Shown: positions 1 through 5,567, numbered from the stretch's first letter. The stretch is 8,724 nucleotides of DNA from Actinomycetes bacterium (GCA_023437745.1 JAEZFI010000096.1:1-8724), one strand, 5' to 3'. Numbers and translations are program-made. Notes: generated by a model from the sequence alone, not told the origin.

Positions 1-42
1 GCCGACGACCACGATGTCCGCCGATCGCCGGGGGCTGCTCAC
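1..42 (-). CDS. N-terminus of a Rossmann-fold (probably FAD/NAD-binding) protein, cut by the window edge
   Basis: Only the first 14 codons lie in the window. A GTG at 42-40 overlaps the TGA (41-39) of the ABC ATPase gene as GTGA, the usual layout of translationally coupled genes. The peptide starts VSSPRRSADIVVVG. A short polar leader followed by a hydrophobic D-I-V-V-V-G strand is the typical beginning of a flavin- or NAD-dependent oxidoreductase, where the strand leads into the GxGxxG loop. What is seen is the overlap and the strand; the oxidoreductase assignment is inference from 14 residues. The gene would be co-transcribed with the ATPase. It could be any Rossmann protein. Confidence 0.5.
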   Translation of the reverse strand, partial: MSSPRRSADIVVVG

Positions 43-1109
43 CTCGACCAGGCGACGGTGGGGACGCCGGCGGCGGCGAGGACGACGCGATCGCCGCGCC
101 GGTGGTCGCTCCGGCGGGTGCGCATCGAGACGGCGGGGCCGTCGCCGTCGCCGTCGACGCGGACCATGACCATCGCGTCGTGTCCGTAGAACTCCACCAG
201 CTCGACGGTGCCGGCCGCACCGCCCGCCCGGCCTGCGGTGCCGTCGGCCAGCTCGAGGTGCTCCGGACGGATCAGCACGTCGACCGCGCCGGTGATCGGC
301 GACAGGAGCGGGACGGCCCCGAACGGGGTGGTGGCCACCTCGCCGTCGGCCGTGCCGGGGACGAGGTTGGCGTCGCCCACGAACGTGGCGACCCACCGGT
401 CGGCGGGGCGCCCGTAGACCGCAGCGGGCGTGTCGTGCTGCACGATCCGGCCCTCGTTGACCAATGCCACGCTGTCCCCGAGGACGAAGGCCTCGGTCTG
501 GTCGTGCGTGACGAAGACGGTCGTGATGCCGACCTCGGTGAGGAGGCGGTGGACCTCGGTCCTGATCCGCGCCCGGAGCGCGGTGTCCAGGTTGGAGAAG
601 GGCTCGTCCAGGAGCAGCACACGAGGTCTCGGGGCGAGCGCCCTCGCGAGCGCGACACGTTGCTGCTGGCCGCCGGACAGCGTGCCGGGCGCCCGCCGCT
701 CCAGTCCCGAGAGGCCCACCATCTCGAGGACCTCGGTGACACGGCTGCCCGAACGCTCCCCCCGGGGGAGCCCGAACCCGACGTTGGCGCCCACGTCGAG
801 GTGGGGGAACAGCGCCCAGTCCTGGAAGACCATGCCGACGCCGCGCTTCTCCGGCGGCACCACGTCGGGACCGTCGGTCAGGACGTCGTCGCCGCAGCGC
901 ACCACGCCCTTCTCCGGCGTCTCGAGCCCGGCGATGCAGCGGAGGAGCGTCGTCTTGCCGGAGCCCGACGGCCCCAGGAGCGCCACGATCGACCCCGGCG
1001 CGACGTCGAGATCCGCCCCGTCGAGGACGACCGGACCACCCGGGAACTGCTTGGTCAGCCCGATCACGCTGAGGGGCCGGGCGCCGCCGGTGGTGGGAGG
1101 TGCCGACAC
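39..1109 (-). CDS. ABC transporter ATP-binding protein, FbpC/CysA/PotA type (probable Fe3+ or similar importer)
   Basis: Nucleotide-binding subunit of an import ABC transporter, 356 aa, the usual length for this class. It shows Walker A GPSGSGKTT (46-54), Q-loop Q96 followed by an FPH motif at 101-103, signature LSGGQQQR (144-151), Walker B VLLLDEP (164-170), D-loop NLD (173-175) and switch H202. A C-terminal TOBE-like region follows, with an IRPEHLEL stretch and a later EFYGHDAMV stretch. The SGGQQQRVALARAL run and DEPFSNLD favour the ferric-iron FbpC branch, but sulfate, spermidine and thiamine ATPases look alike. The GTG at 1109 is chosen because TACGGT lies exactly 7 bases upstream and no Shine-Dalgarno is visible; a GTG at 1067 is less likely. 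No permease or binding protein is in the window, so the substrate is inferred mainly from the iron-related neighbours. It is divergent from fetA. Confidence 0.9.
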   Translation of the reverse strand: MSAPPTTGGARPLSVIGLTKQFPGGPVVLDGADLDVAPGSIVALLGPSGSGKTTLLRCIAGLETPEKGVVRCGDDVLTDGPDVVPPEKRGVGMVFQDWALFPHLDVGANVGFGLPRGERSGSRVTEVLEMVGLSGLERRAPGTLSGGQQQRVALARALAPRPRVLLLDEPFSNLDTALRARIRTEVHRLLTEVGITTVFVTHDQTEAFVLGDSVALVNEGRIVQHDTPAAVYGRPADRWVATFVGDANLVPGTADGEVATTPFGAVPLLSPITGAVDVLIRPEHLELADGTAGRAGGAAGTVELVEFYGHDAMVMVRVDGDGDGPAVSMRTRRSDHRRGDRVVLAAAGVPTVAWSR

Positions 1110-1116
1110 GCCGACG

Positions 1117-1122
1117 ACCGTA
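1117..1122 (-). promoter_or_regulatory. -10 element of a leaderless promoter for the FbpC-like ATPase
   Basis: On the minus strand TACGGT is followed by 7 bases and then the GTG start. The same hexamer and spacing occur before dsbB. No good -35 is visible. Confidence 0.5.
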
Positions 1123-1174
1123 GCGGAGCGCGCCCCGGGCGCTGCCAGCGGCCCCGTCTGGGGAGCAGCGGTGC

Positions 1175-1180
1175 GAGACT
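1175..1180 (+). promoter_or_regulatory. Weak -10-like element for fetA
   Basis: GAGACT lies 7 bases before the GTG start of fetA. It keeps A2 and T6 of the TANNNT pattern but not T1, so it is weaker than the other elements here; the AGACT core and the 7-base spacing are shared with the promoter at 6744. TG at 1172-1173 could act as an extended -10. Confidence 0.35.
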
Positions 1181-1187
1181 GCCGCGC

Positions 1188-1931
1188 GTGCCGCCGCTGT
1201 TCCGCTTCACCGACGTCACCCTGGAGGCCGAGTCGGAGCCGGGATCCGGCGGCGGAACCGTGCCGACCCGGATCCTCGACCGGGTGACGGTCGACCTTCC
1301 CGACCGGGTGCTCGTGGCCGTCGTCGGCGCGTCGGGGTCGGGCAAGTCCACGCTGCTGCGCTGCTGCAACCGGTTGGAGGTGCCGACCGCGGGCACGATC
1401 GAGTACCGCGGGCAGCGGCTCGACCAGTTGGACGTCCTCGACCATCGACGCCACGTCGGGATGGTGTTCCAGCGCCCGACGACCTTCGCCGGGACGGTCA
1501 CCGAGAACCTGCGGGTGGCGGAGCCCGACCTCTCGGACCGGGCGGTGACCGCCGCCCTCGCCGCCGTCGGGCTCGATCCGGAGCTCGCCACGAGGCAGGC
1601 CGACGACCTCTCCGGCGGGGAGGCGCAGCGCATGTGCCTGGCGAGGACCCTCGTGCGCCGGCCCGACGTGGTGCTGATGGACGAGGTCACGTCGTCGCTC
1701 GACCCGGCGCAGCGTCGCGGGATCGAACGCCTCGCGCAGGCGCTCGTCGAGGACGGCCTCGGGGTGGTCTGGGTCACCCACGACATGGCGCAGGTCCAGC
1801 GGATCGCCCGGTACGTGGTGGTGATGGACCGGGGCCACGCCGTCTGGGCCGGTGACGTCGGCGCGCTCGCCGCGTCGGACGAGCCGCCGGTGCGGGCGCT
1901 CCTCGACGCAGTCGGCGAGGAGGACCGATGA
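1188..1931 (+). CDS. fetA: FetA-type ABC transporter ATP-binding protein (iron exporter type)
   Basis: ATPase subunit of a FetAB-type (YbbL/YbbM) ABC transporter, 247 aa. In E. coli FetAB exports iron and relieves iron-mediated oxidative stress. Walker A GASGSGKST (47-55), Q95, signature LSGGE (141-145), Walker B VVLMDE (161-166) and switch H198 are all present. The chain ends soon after the switch, without a TOBE domain, as expected for this short type. The family call rests mainly on the partner gene: fetB starts inside the stop codon (ATGA, 1928-1931). GTG 1188 is chosen because the protein then begins PPLFRFTDVTLE, a normal first strand, and because a -10-like GAGACT lies 7 bases upstream. 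The open frame further upstream is only the antisense of the divergent ATPase gene. A lid insertion at 16-24 (EPGSGGG region) is slightly unusual. Confidence 0.87.
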   Translation: MPPLFRFTDVTLEAESEPGSGGGTVPTRILDRVTVDLPDRVLVAVVGASGSGKSTLLRCCNRLEVPTAGTIEYRGQRLDQLDVLDHRRHVGMVFQRPTTFAGTVTENLRVAEPDLSDRAVTAALAAVGLDPELATRQADDLSGGEAQRMCLARTLVRRPDVVLMDEVTSSLDPAQRRGIERLAQALVEDGLGVVWVTHDMAQVQRIARYVVVMDRGHAVWAGDVGALAASDEPPVRALLDAVGEEDR

Positions 1932-2710
1932 CCACCACGGACATCGGCGTCGGGGGACTCGTCGCGTCGATGGTCATGGTGGTGGTGGCCATCGTCATCT
2001 CGGCCGTCTGGCGGCTCGGGCTCGAGCGGTCGATGCTCTGGGCGTCGGCCCGGGCCCTGGCCCAGCTGCTCGTGGTGGGGTCGGCGCTCACGCTCGTGAT
2101 CGACCCGGACCGGCCCGTCGTGTGGTCGTGGTTGTGGGTCGCCGGCATGATCGGGTTCGCCGCCGTCACCACGATGCGACGAGCGCCCGAGCTCCCGGGC
2201 GTCCTGCCGATCGCCGCCGCCGCCTTCACCGCGGCGACCGCCGTGTCCCTCGGCGTGCTCCTGGGCTTCGGGGTGTTCCCGACGACCGGCCGTTCGATCG
2301 TCCCGCTCGCCGGGATGGTGGTGGGGAACTCGCTGTCCGCGACGGTGCTGGTCGCCCGGCGCATCGTCGGCACGTTCTCGGACGACCGGGACGAGATCGA
2401 GGCGCGCCTGGCGCTCGGGCAGTCGGGGCCCACGGCGAGCCGGCCCTACGTGCGTGCCGCGGTGCGGACCGGCCTCATCCCGCAGATCGAGACGACGAAG
2501 GCCACCGGGTTGGTCTTCCTCCCCGGCGCGATGGTCGGCCTCATCCTGGCGGGCGTCGAGCCCGCGGACGCGGTGAAGGTGCAGGCGGCGGTCATGTACC
2601 TCGTCCTCGGGTCCGTCGCCACGACGACCGCCGTGGTGGCGCTGGGTGCGAGCCGCCGGCTGGTCACCCCTGACCACCGACTCGTCCGCCTGGTGCGCCG
2701 CCCCGGGTGA
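1928..2710 (+). CDS. fetB: FetB-type (UPF0014) ABC transporter permease, iron exporter type
   Basis: Membrane subunit of the FetAB exporter, 260 aa, the usual size. Hydrophobic segments lie around 11-27, 44-58, 66-82, 93-113, 123-143, 195-210 and 218-240, so it is an integral inner-membrane protein. UPF0014 hallmarks are visible: an early ARALAQLL stretch (41-48), GMVVGNSLSATVL (129-141), a conserved cytoplasmic loop with LALGQS (161-166) and R176/R180, then IPQIETTKATGLVFLPGAM (184-202) and ILAG..P..A...Q (206-219). The ATG overlaps the fetA stop as ATGA and is preceded by a strong Shine-Dalgarno GAGGAGG (1917-1923, 4-base spacing), so the two are translationally coupled. The gene is followed by a DtxR-family regulator in the same direction with its own promoter, which fits a metal-export role. 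Confidence 0.9.
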   Translation: MTTTDIGVGGLVASMVMVVVAIVISAVWRLGLERSMLWASARALAQLLVVGSALTLVIDPDRPVVWSWLWVAGMIGFAAVTTMRRAPELPGVLPIAAAAFTAATAVSLGVLLGFGVFPTTGRSIVPLAGMVVGNSLSATVLVARRIVGTFSDDRDEIEARLALGQSGPTASRPYVRAAVRTGLIPQIETTKATGLVFLPGAMVGLILAGVEPADAVKVQAAVMYLVLGSVATTTAVVALGASRRLVTPDHRLVRLVRRPG

Positions 2711-2756
2711 CCGTCGGGCGGCCCACGACCGGAGGCCTTTCCCCCCGGGGCCCCCA

Positions 2757-2762
2757 TAGGAT
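2757..2762 (+). promoter_or_regulatory. -10 element of a leaderless promoter for the DtxR-family regulator
   Basis: TAGGAT is followed by exactly 6 bases and then ATG 2769; no Shine-Dalgarno is present. The same arrangement (TAGGCT, 6 bases, ATG) is seen before the flavoprotein gene at 5589. The upstream spacer is an extreme C/G run (CCCCCCGGGGCCCCC) with no recognisable -35. Confidence 0.6.
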
Positions 2763-2768
2763 GTCGCC

Positions 2769-3425
2769 ATGGCTGAGTGGCACCCTGCGTTCGAGGAGTA
2801 CTGCGAGACGATCTTCGAGCTCGACGAGGACGACGTGCGCGTGGTCCAGGCTCGCATCGCGGAGCGGCTCGGCGTGTCCCGGCCGTCCGTCTCGGAGATG
2901 ATCAAGCGCCTGGACCTCGAGGGCTACGTCGCCATCGACGATCACGTGATCGAGCTGACCGCCGAGGGCCAGGAGCTGGCGGAGCGCGTCGTCCGCAAGC
3001 ACCGCCTCGCCGAGCGGTTCATGGTCGACATGCTGGGGCTCTCGTGGTCCGTCGCCCACCGCGAGGCCGGCAAGTGGGAGCACGTCATCAGCGACGAGGT
3101 CGAGGCGGCGATGGTGACCGCCCTCGGCGACCCGACGACGTGCCCGCACGGCAACCCGATCCCCGGCACCGACTACCTCGCACCGGACGCCGTCGCGCTG
3201 TCCGACGTGGAGCCCGGCCGTGAGTTCCGGGTGGAGCGCATCCCCGAGTCGCTCGAGTTCGAGCCCGGCGTGCTCGAGTTCCTCGAGAACCACTCGCTGC
3301 TGCCCGGCACCGTCGGCTCGGTGGTGGGTGCCGGCCCGGACGGCACGATGACGGTCGCCATCGGCGGTCACAGCGTCGGCGTCGGGCCCTTCACCTGCGA
3401 GCGGATGCTCGTCACCACCGCCTGA
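2769..3425 (+). CDS. DtxR-family metal-dependent transcriptional regulator with a non-canonical metal site
   Basis: Cytoplasmic repressor/activator of metal homeostasis, 218 aa, full length for a three-domain DtxR protein. An N-terminal winged helix (about 5-70, recognition helix around SRPSVSEMIKRL 37-48) is followed by the dimerisation and metal-binding domain (KHRLAERF 77-84, AHREAGKWEHVISDEVE 96-112, CPHGNPIPG 125-133) and a C-terminal SH3/FeoA-like domain (about 146-217). Compared with DtxR, ancillary-site residues are kept (H78, E82, H97 for H79, E83, H98). In the primary site E104 and H105 match E105 and H106, but Met10 is E10 and Cys102 is G101. E10 with E13 recalls MntR positions D8 and E11. 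C12 and C125 are possible replacement ligands. Position between fetAB and bfd-bfr suggests it senses iron, but Mn2+ cannot be excluded. The start is fixed by the leaderless -10. Confidence 0.92.
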   Translation: MAEWHPAFEEYCETIFELDEDDVRVVQARIAERLGVSRPSVSEMIKRLDLEGYVAIDDHVIELTAEGQELAERVVRKHRLAERFMVDMLGLSWSVAHREAGKWEHVISDEVEAAMVTALGDPTTCPHGNPIPGTDYLAPDAVALSDVEPGREFRVERIPESLEFEPGVLEFLENHSLLPGTVGSVVGAGPDGTMTVAIGGHSVGVGPFTCERMLVTTA

Positions 3426-3441
3426 CGGGCCCGCACGTCAG
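3422..3441. terminator. Possible hairpin between the convergent dtxR-family and bfr genes
   Basis: CTGACG (3422-3427) and CGTCAG (3436-3441) form a perfect 6-bp stem with an 8-base loop, starting at the dtxR-family stop codon. No T-run follows on either strand, so it is not a classical intrinsic terminator; it may still help end both convergent transcripts. Confidence 0.3.
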
Positions 3442-3456
3442 CTCGTGGGGCTGCCG

Positions 3457-3480
3457 AGTGGAGCTGCCTAGTGGAGCTGC
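3457..3480. repeat. 11-bp direct repeat with 13-bp period at the end of bfr
   Basis: AGTGGAGCTGC occurs at 3457-3467 and again at 3470-3480. The right copy encodes the last residues and part of the stop of bfr (minus strand, Q-L-H-stop); the left copy lies just past the stop. It looks like a small tandem duplication that leaves the Bfr protein intact. Confidence 0.6.
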
Positions 3481-3935
3481 TCGGCCAGGTAGGCCGTGAC
3501 GCCGAGCTGGCGGATCGACTCGAGCTGGGTCTCGAGCCAGTCGGCGTGCTCCTCCTCGCTGCGGAGGATGTCCTCGAGCATCCCGCGGGTGCCGTTGTCG
3601 CCGGCGGCCACGCAGGCGGCGATGCCCCGGTTGAGGCGCTCGATCGCGGCGCGCTCGACAGCGAGGTCGTTCTCGAACTGCTCGACCGGCGTCTCGCCCA
3701 CGGCCAGGGGCAGCAGGCGCTGGAGGTTGGGGACCCCGTCGAAGTAGAGGATCCGCTCGACGAGCGTCTCGGCGTGCTTCATCTCGTCGATGGACTCGTC
3801 GCGGACCTTCTCGGCGAGCCGCTCGTAGCCCCAGTTCGAGCACATCTTGGCGTGGATGAAGTACTGGTTGATCGCCGTCAGCTCGGCGGTCAGCACCTCG
3901 TTCAGGAGCTCGATGATCTCCGGGTTTCCCTGCAT
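3468..3935 (-). CDS. bfr: Bacterioferritin (heme-binding ferritin, iron storage)
   Basis: Subunit of the 24-mer bacterioferritin shell, which oxidises Fe2+ at a di-iron site and stores it as mineral; 155 aa, standard length. All di-iron ligands are present at the E. coli numbers: E18, E51, H54, E94, E127 and H130. The heme ligand Met52 and Tyr25 are also present, so this is a true heme-type Bfr and not a Dps or plain ferritin. The four-helix bundle is uninterrupted. It is the second gene of a bfd-bfr operon: bfd ends 25 bases upstream, and bfr has a Shine-Dalgarno GAGGG (minus strand, 3942-3946, 6-base spacing) rather than a promoter of its own. Expression is probably set by the palindrome-bearing bfd promoter. 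The end of the gene is duplicated (see repeat at 3457). Confidence 0.97.
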   Translation of the reverse strand: MQGNPEIIELLNEVLTAELTAINQYFIHAKMCSNWGYERLAEKVRDESIDEMKHAETLVERILYFDGVPNLQRLLPLAVGETPVEQFENDLAVERAAIERLNRGIAACVAAGDNGTRGMLEDILRSEEEHADWLETQLESIRQLGVTAYLAEQLH

Positions 3936-3960
3936 CGCGTGCCCTCGTGGTTCGGCCGCG

Positions 3961-4158
3961 TCAGGCGGCGGATTCGCGGCGCAGTCTATGGCGCGGGGCG
4001 ACCTCGTCGATCAGGGTCTCGATCGTGGGATGGCAGCCGCCGCACGTGCCGCCCGCTCGGCAGGCGTCCATCACCGAGTCGGTGCAGGTGGCGCCGGCGG
4101 CGATGGCGGCGCGCACGGTGCGGTCCGTGATGCCGTGGCACGAGCAGACGTACGCCAT
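3961..4158 (-). CDS. bfd: Bacterioferritin-associated ferredoxin (BFD-type [2Fe-2S] protein)
   Basis: Small (65 aa) [2Fe-2S] protein that, in the well-studied Pseudomonas system, docks on bacterioferritin and passes electrons to it so that stored Fe3+ is released as Fe2+. The four cluster cysteines are in the family pattern: C5-x-C7 near the N-terminus and C39-x2-C42 in the GTCGGC segment. C25 and C33 are extra cysteines. The start follows a TACCCT -10 by 7 bases and has no Shine-Dalgarno, so translation is probably leaderless. Linkage to bfr (25-base gap, same strand) supports the role. BFD domains also occur in nitrite reductases and other enzymes, but a stand-alone 65-aa protein beside bfr is best read as Bfd. 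Confidence 0.95.
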   Translation of the reverse strand: MAYVCSCHGITDRTVRAAIAAGATCTDSVMDACRAGGTCGGCHPTIETLIDEVAPRHRLRRESAA

Positions 4159-4162
4159 GTGT

Positions 4163-4178
4163 GTGAGGGTACCCTTAC
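4163..4178. promoter_or_regulatory. Near-perfect palindrome over the bfd -10, candidate metal-regulator operator
   Basis: GTGAGGGT at 4163-4170 faces ACCCTTAC at 4171-4178, giving 7 of 8 arm positions paired with no spacer. It covers the whole -10 hexamer (4166-4171) and reaches the transcription start. A bound dimer would block RNA polymerase. The sequence resembles half-sites of DtxR/IdeR boxes (TAAGG) but is too short for the 19-bp IdeR consensus, so the binder is inferred only from the regulator gene 0.7 kb away. Confidence 0.45.
4166..4171 (-). promoter_or_regulatory. -10 element of a leaderless promoter for bfd-bfr
   Basis: On the minus strand TACCCT is followed by 7 bases and the ATG of bfd at 4158. 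The identical hexamer occurs in the promoter at 7487. No convincing -35 is visible. Confidence 0.55.
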
Positions 4179-4205
4179 TCTTCGCAGGGCGCTAGCCGAA
4201 CTTGT

Positions 4206-4216
4206 GGGAATTTCCC
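4206..4216. repeat. Short perfect palindrome upstream of the bfd promoter
   Basis: GGGAA-T-TTCCC, two perfect 5-base arms around one base. It is AT-rich in its centre compared with its surroundings and lies about 35-40 bases upstream of the bfd -10, between the thioredoxin-gene stop and bfd. The one-base centre rules out a stable hairpin, so if functional it would be a protein-binding site. I recognise no regulator for it. Confidence 0.3.
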
Positions 4217-4226
4217 CGAACGGCGC

Positions 4227-4919
4227 TCAGGTTCCGGCGCCCGCCTCGGTCGCCCAGGTCTGCAGGGTGTCGATCGGGATCTCGCCGCTGGCCCGGCGCG
4301 TGACCTTCCCCTGGGCGTCCACGAACACGATGAACGGGTAGCCGTCGAGGCCGTACGCCTGGGCGAGGGTCCCGTCCCTGTCGTCGAGCAGCACGCGGCT
4401 CGACCAGCGCTCGCGGGCGAGCCAGTCCGACGGCGGGTAGTTCGGCCGGTTCCGGTCCGTCGCCGTGGCCACGAGCGTCACGTCGAGGCCCTTCGTCCCG
4501 CCGTCCGCCATCCACTGGACGATCAGCGGGATCTCGCGCTGGCAGTGCGGGCACCAGTGCGCAGCGAAGACGAGCATCGTGGGCTTGCCCGCGTTCAGCA
4601 GCGTCACCGGGTTCCCACCGAACTCGACGCCCTCGGCCCGGGGGGCAGGTTGCCCGACCGCCCCGTCGTCACCCGTCGGGACGTGGGCCGGCAGCGCGGG
4701 GTCGTCTTGGAGGTCGACCGTGCCGTACTCGCTGGCGGTCGTCTGCTCCCCGCCGGACGGCTCTTCGTCGCCGCCCGTCAACAGCACGACGGCGACCAGC
4801 ACGGCCAGCATCGCGACGCCGGCGCCCACGAGGATCAGCGTCCCGCGTCGATCCGAGCCGCCGCCGGTTCGAGCCTTGTCGGACGGACCCTTCGGGCCGG
4901 GGGTGCGCGTCGAGGTCAT
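4227..4919 (-). CDS. Membrane-anchored thioredoxin-fold protein with CPHC active site (TlpA/DsbA-like)
   Basis: Extracytoplasmic thiol-disulfide oxidoreductase, 230 aa. A basic N-terminus is followed by one hydrophobic segment (28-47) with no signal-peptidase or lipobox site I can see, so it is probably a membrane anchor with the domain outside. A polar linker (about 48-88) leads to the thioredoxin fold: FAAHWCPHC (118-126, C123 and C126), and GYPFIVFVD (193-201) with cis-Pro P195. The overall fold is TlpA/AhpC-TSA-like, but the CPHC dipeptide is that of oxidising DsbA, not the CGPC or CxPC usual in reducing TlpA/ResA. The ATG overlaps the dsbB stop (ATGA) and has a GGAGG Shine-Dalgarno at 4924-4928 (minus strand, 4-base spacing), so the two proteins are made together; inference: DsbB reoxidises this protein. 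Confidence 0.85.
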   Translation of the reverse strand: MTSTRTPGPKGPSDKARTGGGSDRRGTLILVGAGVAMLAVLVAVVLLTGGDEEPSGGEQTTASEYGTVDLQDDPALPAHVPTGDDGAVGQPAPRAEGVEFGGNPVTLLNAGKPTMLVFAAHWCPHCQREIPLIVQWMADGGTKGLDVTLVATATDRNRPNYPPSDWLARERWSSRVLLDDRDGTLAQAYGLDGYPFIVFVDAQGKVTRRASGEIPIDTLQTWATEAGAGT

Positions 4920-5488
4920 GAGGCCTCCGTGGGTTCGGGCGCCGGTGAGGCGCCGGTTCGGGGGATGAGCAGGGCTGCGACGATGATCGTCGTGAAGCCG
5001 ACGAGCGCCATCGACGGGATCGTGACCCAACCGCCCCACTTGTCGATCCAACGGATCGTGCAGGGGTTGGTCGGGTCGCACGAGCCGGTGTCGAGGGAGG
5101 GGATGCGCTCGATCAGCACGTGCCAGGTGCTGATCGCCGCGCCCGGCAGCGCGAGGCCGAGGGCGTACCACTTGATGCCGCGGTCGCGCCGGACCCACGC
5201 CATCGGCAGGAGCACGGCCAGCGGGTACATGGCGATCCGCTGGAACCAGCAGTAGCGGCACGGCGGGTACTCGGGCGCGATCTCGGAGAGGGAGAGGCTG
5301 CCGAGCAGGCACACGATGGCGACCGCCCCGGCGCCGGCGAGCACGGTCAGCCACTGGTGCTGGCGGAACGCCATGGCGGACTCGGAGCCGAGCATCGAGC
5401 GCACCAGGACACCGATCCCGGCGAGCGAGGCGAGGGCCGCCACGACGGCCAGCACGGCGAAGACGTCGGCCAACTGTGACTTGTCCAC
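4916..5488 (-). CDS. dsbB: DsbB/BdbC-type disulfide bond formation membrane protein
   Basis: Quinone-linked membrane oxidase that regenerates disulfides in an extracytoplasmic thioredoxin-fold partner; 190 aa. Both redox cysteine pairs are visible: C77-x2-C80 in PPCRYCWFQR (75-84) and C137-x5-C143 in SCDPTNPC (136-143), the spacing of the BdbC branch. R84 follows the first pair, as in DsbB proteins. Hydrophobic segments lie around 6-29, 46-66, 84-100, 105-126 and 155-175: the four-helix core plus one extra N-terminal helix. GTG 5488 is chosen because TACGGT sits exactly 7 bases upstream; no Shine-Dalgarno is present. It is the first gene of a dsbB-thioredoxin operon with a four-base overlap, and is divergent from the flavoprotein gene at 5589. 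The long reading frame upstream of 5488 is antisense to that gene and not real. Confidence 0.9.
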   Translation of the reverse strand: MDKSQLADVFAVLAVVAALASLAGIGVLVRSMLGSESAMAFRQHQWLTVLAGAGAVAIVCLLGSLSLSEIAPEYPPCRYCWFQRIAMYPLAVLLPMAWVRRDRGIKWYALGLALPGAAISTWHVLIERIPSLDTGSCDPTNPCTIRWIDKWGGWVTIPSMALVGFTTIIVAALLIPRTGASPAPEPTEAS

Positions 5489-5495
5489 ACGCCCG

Positions 5496-5501
5496 ACCGT
5501 A
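5496..5501 (-). promoter_or_regulatory. -10 element of a leaderless promoter for dsbB
   Basis: On the minus strand TACGGT plus 7 bases precedes the GTG at 5488, identical in hexamer and spacing to the promoter of the FbpC-like gene. It fixes the otherwise ambiguous GTG start. Confidence 0.55.
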
Positions 5502-5553
5502 GGGGGGTGATCGGTGGGTGAGCAGGGACGAACGTCACGACCGACCGCGGAAG

Positions 5554-5567
5554 TAGAACGTGTTCCA
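5554..5567 (+). promoter_or_regulatory. KstR-like operator over the -35 region of the flavoprotein promoter
   Basis: TAGAACGTGTTCCA matches TNNAACNNGTTNNA, the binding consensus of KstR, the TetR-family repressor of steroid catabolism in mycobacteria and rhodococci, at every fixed position. The dyad extends to 9-base arms with 7 of 9 paired (5551-5570). It ends 9 bases before the -10 at 5577 and occupies the place of the -35, a standard repressor position. No TetR regulator is in the window, so the binder is inferred. Confidence 0.55.

Noticed and set aside
1152..1163. CCCC-GTCT-GGGG inverted repeat upstream of fetA as an operator
   Set aside because: Four-base G/C arms are expected by chance in DNA this GC-rich, and no second copy occurs near the other iron genes.
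102..1187. Long upstream extension of the fetA reading frame
   Set aside because: It is antisense to the FbpC-like ATPase gene and its translation is low-complexity with no domain. The fetA homology begins at the GTG at 1188.
2743..2754. Overlapping CCCCGGGG and GGGGCCCC palindromes upstream of the dtxR-family gene as an autoregulatory site
   Set aside because: They are simple G/C runs without sequence specificity and do not resemble the bfd palindrome.
3422..3466. Classical intrinsic terminator between the convergent genes
   Set aside because: A 6-bp stem exists (reported as a feature with low confidence), and another CAGCTC/GAGCTG pairing is possible, but no T-tract follows on either strand.
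4163..4178. Canonical IdeR/DtxR box at the bfd promoter
   Set aside because: The palindrome has TAAGG/CCTCA-like arms but only 16 bases with no central spacing, so it does not fit the 19-bp consensus. It is kept only as a candidate operator of unknown binder.
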